Assembly: GCA_947561715.1 (NCBI GenBank)
Contig: OX387205.1
Coordinates: 997,001 to 1,061,000 of the forward strand
From: Ascidia mentula
Taxonomy: Eukaryota > Chordata > Ascidiacea > Phlebobranchia > Ascidiidae
DNA length: 64,000 nucleotides
Direction of reading: 5' to 3'
The position numbers and the translations under genes are program-made. Under the pieces are notes generated by a model. The model was not told the DNA's origin. It worked only from the letters and a program-made list of their open reading frames with translations, and did not search any database. Of the stretch, positions 21,840 to 32,044 are shown one piece after another. Positions within the stretch are counted from its first letter, which is position 1. The number at the start of each line of letters is the position of its first letter.

Positions 21840-23207
21840 CTTCAAAGAGAGATGTTTATCATTGCTCATTCGGGGTGATATACAATCGACTACATTTCTA
21901 CCTGGTTTATGAAATATTCCAAACATTTTTGGGATAAAAGTTAATCCAATATCACATGTGGTCTTGAGGACAGTTGCTTTCAACAAGCTGTTTGAGTGTG
22001 AATTGGTCAGTTAAAATGTGATTTGTATGAAATGCTGGAGGCCAATTGAACAGACTTTAATTTATGCTTTGCACGGAATCATGTTGCCTATAAAACATTT
22101 ACGGTTCTCTGTATTTATTCTCTGCATTTCGCTCATGACGTTTCAGAATGAAAGCACGCCTTCTGTGATGTATGTGTTGTGGAATCAGAAACATTTCTTT
22201 GCTTTTATGACCGACGGGCTTCTACCAAGGGTTCACTGGGACTTAAAACGTTTAAGAATATTGGAATACTCGCTTCTTAAAACCTACTTACCGACCAAAC
22301 AGGGGTTATCTGTGATCTAAACGATACACTCGTTTCATGCCACACAGGTCTCATTTAATCGCTCAAATCTGGAAATAAACTGAAATTATCGTGACTTGAA
22401 TGAGGTAGAAAATAAGCTGGATTTAGTCGTGAAGCAAACGCGATGCAAGTCTGGTAACGCAGGAAGAGTTTAGATCAACTGTTCCCAACCGGACGGTAAA
22501 TTTACCCCATGGGGTATAAGTAAGAGTAAACAAGAAATTTACAAACTCTTCACTGTATGCCGTGTAGTTTCTGAACGGTTCTGGTTTGGCAAACCATTTG
22601 TTATTTTTACATCATTTCTTTGCTTCTTGCGTTCAGGTATTTATTTTAAAATCTCTCTTAATATGTTAAAACATTGTGGGTAAATTTTGTCTTCAAAGGC
22701 TTCCAAGAAAAATGGTTGGAAACCTAGAGCTTGGATGTAAGTTGGTTACCAGCTCCATCGATTCTCGATTCTTCAGACGCAATTGAGTTTCAATGCCTAA
22801 AATGTTGACCTACCTGTTACTAGGCAGGAATCTATGATAGACCGATGTTAAAGGTTTTAAATCAGTGAAAACTTGTTACGTGCGTCTGGATGCTTAATTT
22901 TCAAGTAAATCCTCATAACATTAAGAAAAACGTTATTGTTATCGCCAGTCACGTGCACGAAGAGTCGTCCCGCGGGAGTTGAGCTCACGTGGTTTCAAAA
23001 TCAGCATTTTCAGCAGCTTGTCAGAAATCTTCGTTTTCTTACCATCGCCGGGAATGTAGAACTTTTTTCTCGGACCCAACATCATTTTTGTCCCCAGAAA
23101 GTTACACAGTGTAAAGCATACAAAATTCAAACAACTTTTAGGACGCAAAGATGTGCTACATGCTGTTCAATACTGTGTATACCGCTACAGTTGAAGCTTC
23201 TAGTCAA
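21840..23207. other. Intergenic region between TM2D1 and the tandem array
   Basis: No exon with supported splice sites was found on either strand. The 100-codon frame at 22018-22320 (plus) has no recognised motif and probably arises by chance. Confidence 0.5.
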
Positions 23208-23925
23208 GGCGGTGGTCGAAGAGTCGATCTTGCCCTACTATGAGAGACAATCTTCGCGCGAAGGCGTGGGCTCAGTGAATGGTTTCGAGGGACGAGTATG
23301 GTGCGGATAGGTTGGAATTTTGACTGGGGCGGTGCGTGTCACGAGGTGGCAGAGTATATGAAAGTAGCAAATATGTAGTAAGAGAACAAATGCCTCGTTT
23401 GGTGCAGCATGCGTCAAAAGCTGTAAAAATGTATGCGAGTTGAAAAACAAACCACAGGGATAACATGATTTTATGTTAGCGTGGAGGTAATTATAATACC
23501 TGATGTTGTTAATTAGGAATACGGTATGCGTTGTCTTGGTAATACTGAACGTGAGCTGGGTTTTGATGAGGGCATAAGATTGAGTAAGAATGGTGCGTTT
23601 TTTCCAAAATTGGAAGCCTCACACGTTGGTGCGTGTGTGTGGTTATTGGTTCTCTTTAAGTAGTTTTGTGTCCCAAGAACAGACTCTGGACACCATGTTT
23701 AGTGTCTTGAGTCGCTTTTTTCATTAAAATTTTTTTTCGATAAAACCCATAGTTTTTCGACCATTTTGCCCAATGTGTAAACACAGAGTTGGTCGAATTT
23801 AAAAAACAACGCGCGAAAACATAGCATTTTTGGACGATCGGATGCCCACATATCGGCTTAAATCACAGAACGAAACACATGAATATCGACCCTCTTCACA
23901 ACGCGTCCGCCACTCTACAAGAGCA

Positions 23926-25434
23926 GGCGGTGGTCGAAGAGTCGATCTTGCCCTACTATGAGAGACAACCGTCGTGTGAAGGCGTGGGCTCAGCGAATGG
24001 CTTCGAGTGACGAGAATGGTGCGGATAGGTTGGAATTTTGACTGGGGCGGTGCGTGTCACGAGGTGGGAGAGTCGTTGGAAATAGCGAACGCTTGGCTAA
24101 GTGCTGTAAAAAAAGAACAAATGCCTCGTTTGGTGCAGTATGCATCATAAGCTGTAAAAATGTATGCGAGTTGAAAAACAAACCACAGGGAGAACTTGTT
24201 TTTATGTTGTCGATCAGGAATACGGTTAGTGTTTGTCTGGGTAATATGTAACGTGAGCTGGGGTTTGATTAAGGATATAATGTAGCGTTTCCAAACACGC
24301 GGATATTTGTGAGTGGGTTCTAGATTTAAGGCTGTGGTGGTGCAAGAGGTTATTATCGAAATAGTCAAGTTAATAAGCGACTCTGGACGCCATGTTTGGT
24401 GTCTTGGGTCGCTTTTTTCATGAAAATTTTTTTGTGTGAAAAATAAGTGGTTAATTTTTTAATTTGCGTAAACACAGAGTTGGTCGAAATTTGACCAAAA
24501 AAGAAAAAAAAACGCGCGAAAACACAAAATAAAGCACACTTGGTCGCTCGGATGCCCACATCGGTTCGAATGACGAATCTAAAGCTGATTTCTTGCTTAA
24601 GATCCAACTTCCGATTTCTTAGCATCCGATCGACCAAAACTGCTAATTTTGCGCCTTCAAGCGACAAGTTTTAATTTTTCGCAATGGAATTGCTGTTGCG
24701 ATGCCGCAACCCCTTCCATTGCTTGCCAGTCGTTCCGACCACAGGAGCAGACCAACAACCGACTTATCGCAACTTCGCTTCCTCCACCAAATGTTCGGAC
24801 GGAAGGTGCGAATCCGCGTCACCTGCGACTTTGCCACACCACTCACTATGCAACATCTCATCCCATCAAATCGACTTGCTTGCTTCGCCGCGCACCACGA
24901 CCATACCTCTTAAGGTAGTGCGATATCGAATCTGCGTACACCGCTCGGTTTGCATAAAGCACCCAAACCCGGCCAGGCAAAAATCAGTGTACAATTGCCC
25001 CTCCAGATAGGGCAGATATCGACTCTGTGTGTACGTTTGGTTTACAACCCTGTTTTGGTGACGTCACACACATGATGAGAGCAACCTCCAGATGCAAACC
25101 ACAATGGCGGCCACTGCAGGCTGTCAGGAAATATCATCTTTCCCGCGAACAATCTTTGCTCAAGTTGTCACGTTGCCTTCATTCCGTTCGAACGACAAGA
25201 ACGAAACTGATCACAATTCGCTTTCTTCAAATGCAGATCAAACACCATCCGCGCGTTCTCTCAATGTAGTTTAATATCGACTCTGTTTACACCGCTCGGT
25301 CCAGGTTTAAAAAATTGGAACTCGACTACCGGCAATTTTTACACATTAATATCGACCCCCTTCACAACGCAACGACTTGCCCCCTTACACTAGTACAATA
25401 TCGACTCTCTGTCCACCGCCACTCTACAGGACCA
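23926..25434 (+). repeat. Array unit, full-length copy 1
   Basis: Contains, in order: the GGTGGTCGAAGAGTCGATC block, a long AT-rich block with GTTTTTATGTT, TAATAAGCGACTCTGGACGC at 24370, the paired ATCGGATGCC-like and GGCATCCGATCG-like arms in diverged form, the CAATGGAA...TTCCATTG foldback at 24682-24722, and core motifs at about 24922, 25013, 25272, 25352 and 25397. A palindromic TGACGTCA lies at about 25059. Confidence 0.75.
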
Positions 25435-26946
25435 GGCGGTACACGAAGAGTCGATCTTGCCCTACTATGAGAGACAACCTTCTTGTGAAGGCGTGGGTGG
25501 CGAGAATGGTGCGGACAGGCTGGAATTTTGACTGGGGCGGTGCGTGCTAGAGTCGTTGGAAGTAGGGAGTACGTAACGCGTGGCGAAGTGCCGTAAAAAT
25601 AGAATAAATGCCTCGCTTGGTGCAGCATGCGTCACAAGCTGTGAAAATGTATGAGAGTTGAAAAACAAACCACAGGGATGACTTGTTTTTATGTTAGCGT
25701 GGAGGGAATTACGAAACCTGATGTTGTTGGTCAGGAATACGGTTAGTGTTTTCTTTGTAATACCGAACGTGAGCTGGGTTTTGATCAGGGCAGAAAAATG
25801 CGGGTAGAATGTAACGTTTCTGAATTAAACGTAAACACGCGTCAGTGGGTTCTAGATATAAGGCAGTGGTGGTGCAAGTGGTTATTATCGAAATAGTCAA
25901 GTTAATAAGCGACTCTGGACGCCATGTTTGGTGTCTTGGGTCGCTTTTTTCATGAAAATTTTTTTGTGGGAAAAATAAGTGGTTAATTCTTTAATTTGCG
26001 TAAACACAGAGTTGGTCGAAATTTGACCAAAAAAGAAAAAAAAACGCGCGAAAACACAAAATAAAGCACACTTGGTCGCTCGGATGCCCACATCGGTTCG
26101 AATGACGAATCTAAAGCTGATTTCTTGCTTAAGATCCAACTTCCGATTTCTTAGCATCCGAGCGACCAAAAGTGCTAATTTTGCGCCTTCAAGCGACAAG
26201 TTTTAATTTTTCACAATGGAATTGCTGTTGCGATGCCGCAACCCCTTCCATTGCTTGCCAGTCGTTCCGACCACAGGAGCAGACCAACAAGCGACTTATC
26301 GAAACTTGGCTTCCTCCACCAAGTGTTCGGACGGTAGGTTCGCATCCGCGTCACCCGCGACTTTGCCACACCACTCACTATGCAACATCTCATCCCATGA
26401 AATCGACTTGCTTGCTTCGCCGCGCACCACGACCATACCTCTTAAGGTAGTGCGATATCGAATCTGCGTACACCGCTTGGTTTGCATAAAACACCCAAAC
26501 CCGGCCAGGCAAATATCAGTGTACAATTGCCCCTCCAGATAGGGCAGATATCGACTCTGTGTGTACGTTTGGTTTACAACCCTGTTTTGGTGACGTCACA
26601 CACATGATGAGAGCAACCTCCAGATGCAAACCACAATGGCGGCCACTGTCGGCTGTCAGGAAATATCATTTTTCCCACAAATATTCTTTGCTCAAGTCGT
26701 CACGTTGCCTTCATTCCGTTCGATCGACAAGAACGAAAATGATCAGAAATCACTTTCTGCAAATGCAGATCAAACACCATCCGCGCGTTCTCTCAATGTA
26801 GTTTAATATCGACTCTGTTCACACCGCTCGGTCCAGGTTTAAAAAATTGGAACTCCACTACAGGCAATTTTTACAAATTAATATCGACCCCCTTACACTA
26901 GTACAATATCGACTCTTTGTCCACCGCCACTCTACTAGAGTATGCA
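25435..26946 (+). repeat. Array unit, full-length copy 2
   Basis: Co-linear with the preceding unit. The TAATAAGCG landmark recurs at 25902, which is 1532 bp after 24370, and TGACGTCA recurs near 26591. Core motifs are near 26453, 26546, 26806 and 26905. Differences from copy 1 are mostly single bases and small indels, implying recent duplication or ongoing homogenisation. Confidence 0.75.
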
Positions 26947-28423
26947 GGCGGTGGTCGAAGAGTCGATCCGGCCCTACTATGAGAGACAACCTTCGCGTGA
27001 AGGCGTGGGCTCAGTGAATGGTGCGGACAGGTTGGAATTTTGACTGGGGCGGTGCGTGTCAGAGTCGTTGGAAGTAGCGAATACGTAACGCGTGGCGAAG
27101 TGCCGTAAAAATAGAATAAATGCCTCGTTTGGTGCAGCATGCGTCACAAGCTGTGAAAATGTATGCAAGTTGAAAAACAAACCACAGGGTTAACTTGTTT
27201 TTATGTTAGCGTGGAGGGAGTTACGAAACCTGATGTTGTTGGTCAGGAATACGGTAAGTGTTTTCTTTGTAATACGGAACGTGAGCTGGGTTTTGATTAG
27301 GGCAGAAAAGTGCGAGTAAGAATGCAGCGATTCCGACTTAAACGTAAACACGCGTCAGTGGGTTCTAGAAAGAAGGCAGTGGTGGTGCAAGAGGTTATTT
27401 CCGAAATATGTCGGTGAAGTTAATAAGCGACTCTGGACGCCATGTTTGGTGTCTTGGGTCGCTTTTTTTCATAAATTTTTTTCACGCTGGGCCACATTTT
27501 GAGTGCATTTTGCCCGCAGACTTCGTCCAATTTTGAAGAAAAAAAAAGCGCGCAAACACAAAATCGAGCACATTTGGTCGATCCGATTTCCACAAACAGG
27601 TTCGAATCTGAGGCTGAATAATAACCAGCACCTTCAGAGTCGGTTTGTGGGCATCCGATCGAACCTAAAGTATTCGATTGAGTGTTAGCTCGCTTTTTTT
27701 TCTTCAAAATTTTTTATTTGTCTTAATTCAAACTTCGTGCACAGACCTTTTCTTTCACTTTAAACCACAATGGGATTTGACTTTCAAGTTAATCATCCAG
27801 TTAACGCACAACAAACCATCCATAACTACCGTTCGATCCGACCACAGGTGTAGACTAACGACCGACTTCGAAGCAACTTCTCTTCCTCCACCAAGTGTTC
27901 GGACGGTAGGTTCGCATCCGCGTCACCCACGACTTTGCCACACCACTCACTATCCCATTATCACACATTGCTTGCTTCGCCGCGCACCACTACCACATCT
28001 CTCATAGTAGTGCGATATCGATTCTGCGTACACCGCTCGGTTTGCACCAACCACGCAAAACACGACCAGGCAAAATTAAATGAAAGTTTGTAACTCACAC
28101 GGTCGGCGTACAGTTGCCCCATCCACATAAGGCAGATATCGACTCTGTGTGTACGTTTGGTTCAAGTTAAGTAGCACTGCTTGGTTTAAGAAATATCATC
28201 CATGCTGGCTTCATTCCTGCAAATGCCGACCAAACACCATCCGCGCGTTCTCTCAATGTAGTTTAATATCGACTCTGTTCACACCGCTCGGTCCAGGTTT
28301 TTTCACCATCGGCAACTTTTCACAAAACGATACATATTAATATCAACCCCTTCACAACGCGACGACTTGCCCCTTACACTAGTACAATATCGACCCTCTG
28401 TCCACCGCCACTCTACAAGACCA

Positions 28424-29256
28424 GGCGGTTGTGTGCACACAGAGTCGGTCCAATTTTGCCACAAAAAAACGCGCGAAAACACAAAATCAAGCACTTTTGG
28501 TCGATCGGATGCCCATATTCCTGTTCGAATGACGAATCGGAGGCTGATAATCAAGCTTCAGATCCACCATCCGAATCGATTTGTTGGCATCCGATCGACC
28601 AAAAGTGTTGGATTTTGCGCCTTCGTGCGACACGTTTTAACTTTCCACAATGGAACTGCTGTTGCGATGCCGCAACCCTTCCATTGCTTGCCAGTCGTTC
28701 CGACCATAGGAGCAGACCAACAACCGACTGATCGAAACTTCGCTTCCTCCACCAAGTGTTCGGACGGTAGGTTCGAATCCGCGTCACCCACGACTTTGCC
28801 AAACCACTCACTATGCAACATCTCATCCCATCAAATCGACTTGCTTGCTTCGCCCCGCGAAAACAAACACCACTACCACCCTATACATAATAGTGCGATA
28901 CCAATTCTGCGTACACCGCTCGGTTTGCACCAACCACGCAAAACACGACCAGGCAAAATTACATGAAAGTTTGTAACTCTTACGGTCGGCGTACAGTTGC
29001 CCCTCCACATAGGGCAGATATCGACTCTGTGTGTACGTTTTGCTTCAAGTCAAGCGGCACTGCAGCCTTTAAGAAATATCTTGTATGCTGGCTTTGCTGC
29101 AAATGCAGACCAAACACCATCCGTGCATTCTCTCAATGTAGTTTAATATCGACTCTGTTCACACCGCTCGTTCCAGGTTTTTTCACCATCGGCAACTTTT
29201 CACAGAACGATACATACTAATATCGACCCTCTGTCCACCGCCACTCCACAAGACAA
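28424..29256 (+). repeat. Array unit, short form
   Basis: An 833-bp unit starting GGCGGTTGTGTGCACACAGA. It has 21-bp perfectly paired arms ACTTTTGGTCGATCGGATGC(C) at 28493-28513 and their reverse complement at 28586-28606. The core motif recurs near 28895, 29019, 29148 and 29220. It lacks the block between GGTGGTCGAAG and TAATAAGCG that full-length units carry. Confidence 0.75.
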
Positions 29257-30699
29257 GGCGGTTGTGTGCACACAGAGTCGGTCAAATTTTGCCACAAAAA
29301 AATCGCGCAAAAACGCAAAATCGAACAGTTTTGGTCGATCGGATGCCCATATTTCTGTTCGAATGACGAATCTGAGGCCGATAATTCAGCTTCAGATCTA
29401 CATTCCGAGTTAATTTGTTGGCATCCGATCGACCAAAAGTGCTGATTTTAAGCCTTCGATCGACACGTTTTAACTTTCCACAATGGAATTGCTGTTGCGA
29501 TGCCACAATCCTTCCATTGCTTGCTAGTCGTTCCGTCCACAGGAGCAGACCAACAACCGACTTATCGAAACTTGGCTTCCTCCACCAAGTGTTCGGACGG
29601 TAGGTTCGCATCCGCGTCACCCGCGACTTTGCCACACCACTCACTATGCAACATCTCATCCCATCAAATCGACTTGCTTGCTTCGCCGCGCGAAAACAAA
29701 CACCACTACCACACAACACAGCATAGTAGTGCGATATCGAATCTGCGTACACCGCTCGGTTTGCACAAACCCAGCAAAACACGGCCGACCTGACACTCCA
29801 GATGAAAGTATCGACTCTGTGTACACGTGCGTTTAAAAACCTTTGCAACAACAACAACATACTAATCATCTCCGCGCGGGTACAATGTAGTTTAATATCG
29901 ATTCTTCGTACACTTTTCGAGTACGCTTCCGGATATCTAAACATTTGGGAATCGGTTTTTCCAAATGCTTAGATTTTGCTTTGCCAACTCGGCGTAACAT
30001 GACAACCCCGTTCACTACGGCATTCGCCACAATTCCTTTCAAAGTAATCTGAACGTACACCAGTTTTAGGTACTACGGGTTTCTGCGCTTACTTTCCCGC
30101 ATAGGAAAATTTGCCAATACTCGCAGCGCAACAACTATGGGAGCTTTTTGGCAATTAAAACATGACCACACATAACTGTGCCCTTAAAACGATTCATTTT
30201 TCTGTAAATATAGCCTAAGTTTGAACTAACTTATTAGTTCAATTTTCTACAGCACCCTAACTGAGTATAGCCACCCGATTTAAAACGCATAAAACTGCCC
30301 GAAACAGACTTGAATTCGCTCTAGCAACATCAAATGCATATGTGTTCATTCAACCGTAAAATTGACCCCATGCATCGCTAATTGCTTTGTGACGTCTTCC
30401 TTATACTGTGACAGAGGAATAAAATATGGGTATTTCCCGCCGGCAAAACTTATTTTCCTAGAAATACAACTATGCATCCTTTACTGCCGTTAAAAGTGGT
30501 TTAATATCGACTTTTCGTGGACCGCCATTGTTCACCTTGTTCTACCTTCAAGTTTCCTGACCGACCGAGGACGACCGAAATAAGGACACGTGATATCCAG
30601 GTTCTCAATCCATTGCTCGAATGCATAGGAAAAAAATATAATAACATGGAAAAGAAAAAAATGAAAAAAACAGTTCGGCACGAACAATATTAATATTAA

Positions 30700-30755
30700 C
30701 AACAACAACAATAACAATAATGATACAGCCACAAAAACAACAACAAAGCAGTTTG
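30700..30755 (+). repeat. AAC/AAT-rich microsatellite
   Basis: Irregular runs of AAC and AAT trinucleotides just beyond the array edge. Confidence 0.6.
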
Positions 30756-31823
30756 TATAAGGCTCGACGGACTTCTGACACAGAATATTGTGAATAATAA
30801 GAATATACAGAAAATGCTTGTTACTGCACAACTGTGTTTGCTGGATGAGTGGTAATACTGAGGGGTAACGGGCTCAATTATGGCGTCATAAGAAGGTTTC
30901 TTACGAGTTTTTTGTGACGCGAACGGAACGAAACGAGATTGTGCATTGAAAGTTCGTTAAAACATCTTTTATCAGAAAATCCATCCCGGGCGGGATTCGA
31001 ACCCACGCCCAAAAAATCCATTCCGCTTACACCTCATGTAAAAATACAATAAAACGCAAGAGCTTGACATTGTAACACTGCAGTGAAGCTTGTTTTGTAA
31101 CACGACTTTACAAATCGTGGTTTTCTTGCTTTACGTTGAGCGGATGATGGTGGAATGAACCTTGTACTTGGAAGTGGGCTACGACTGCATGTGCGAACCT
31201 GGAGACGAGAAGATATGTTGGTTAGTGAAATATAATGGAAGTCAATGTTTTAAGAAATCCGTTTTCTCTCGACGGAATTTCGACACTTTTGTTAGTTCAA
31301 AGTGAGAATAAAGAAGCAAATGAGCCAATAATGTATTTAGTGAGCCGCAGACCGGTCAGGTCTCATCACTGCATGGATAATTCACCGCCCCTGGGTTTAA
31401 CAACTGCACTGATGAGAGTTAATAAGTTGGAACACTGCGGTTTTAAGATTTGAACGTTCTGAATCGTCTTATTGGAATAATGCAAAAGGTTCTTCTGGCA
31501 ATAATAAGCTTCTCTCTAGAAGAGCGTTTTATATTGTTAATAAACATGGCAGCGTCAACAACGACATGAACTTGCCATCAAAGTTTCGGAGTTCGGGTTT
31601 CCCCTCGGACGGAAGGCGATGATGCGTGTCCGGGTTCACGAGGTCTGATCCACTGTAACCAGCATCAGACGAATTGCACGAATCGGTCCATTCTTCTGTG
31701 ACGTAACAATCAGTTTTAGGTTAACAATCATCAATAGCAGTGCAATAAACATTTTAATCAATAAAATAATTTTGTTTAATCTTGGCACAAAGCTTTCAAC
31801 TTCAACTATACTTTTATCCGTAC
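30756..31823. other. Region downstream of the last recognised UNC5 exon
   Basis: If UNC5 continues, its next exon should lie at or below this interval on the minus strand. No phase-1 acceptor followed by an open, ZU5-like frame was recognised. The interval contains a tRNA-like fragment near 30,977 and a pair of inverted CTGATGA-containing repeats near 31,350 and 31,410. Confidence 0.5.
30976..31030 (-). pseudogene. tRNA-like fragment (T-arm only)
   Basis: The minus strand has GTGGGTTCGAATCCCGC, a good T-arm and B-box, preceded by a short A-box-like GTGTAAGCGGAATGG. The spacing is too short for a full tRNA, and no matching acceptor stem was found. It may be a tRNA-derived SINE head or a tRNA pseudogene. 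Confidence 0.35.
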
Positions 31824-32044
31824 CTTCAAAGTCGCGTTCTTTAAGCGGTTCCGTTTTTCGTAGCACCCGCTTGGGGGCGTAGTTGGGATTTGTTTCACCT
31901 TCAAACCCCGAATCGTAACCTTGCTGAAGTCTCATCTTGTTGCTGTCGCTAAACGCTACTCGTTTCGGGGTCTCCTTGTCCTTGGAGCGCCCACTTGCGG
32001 CAAAACCATAACCATCTTTATCAACAGGTGGTGGCGGTATTGAT
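31824..32044 (-). CDS. Unc5: UNC5 exon 11, cytoplasmic linker
   Basis: Acceptor TTTACTGTGCAG. Encodes SIPPPPVDKDGYGFAASG, GYDSGFEGETNPNYAPKR and TEPLKERDFE, then a donor GAAG|GTACGG. If this intron were retained, the frame would run to a TGA near 31636 and add a second hydrophobic stretch (about 31700-31775). Confidence 0.7.

Larger units (their letters stand above)
23208..30530 (+). repeat. Complex tandem array (units about 1.5 kb, then 0.83 kb)
   Basis: Unit borders can be set at the GGCGGT junction: 23208, 23926, 25435, 26947, 28424, 29257, giving spacings of 718, 1509, 1512, 1477 and 833 bp. The two central units are nearly identical over most of their length. The rightmost units lack the block that follows GGTGGTCGAAGAGTCGATC. 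Each unit carries several copies of a core phrase like ATATCGACTCTGTGTACACC, the phrase CACCGCTCGGT, and three kinds of inverted repeat. Open frames shared between units (for example 24684-25010 and 26216-26542) are broken by single-base length changes in the 28.6-kb copy, which argues against protein coding. Confidence 0.85.

Noticed and set aside
24684..25010. 108-codon frame repeated at 26216-26542 as a protein gene
   Set aside because: Similarity follows from the tandem repeat. The 28.65-kb copy has a one-base length change that breaks it, and the frame overlaps hairpin DNA in three frames.
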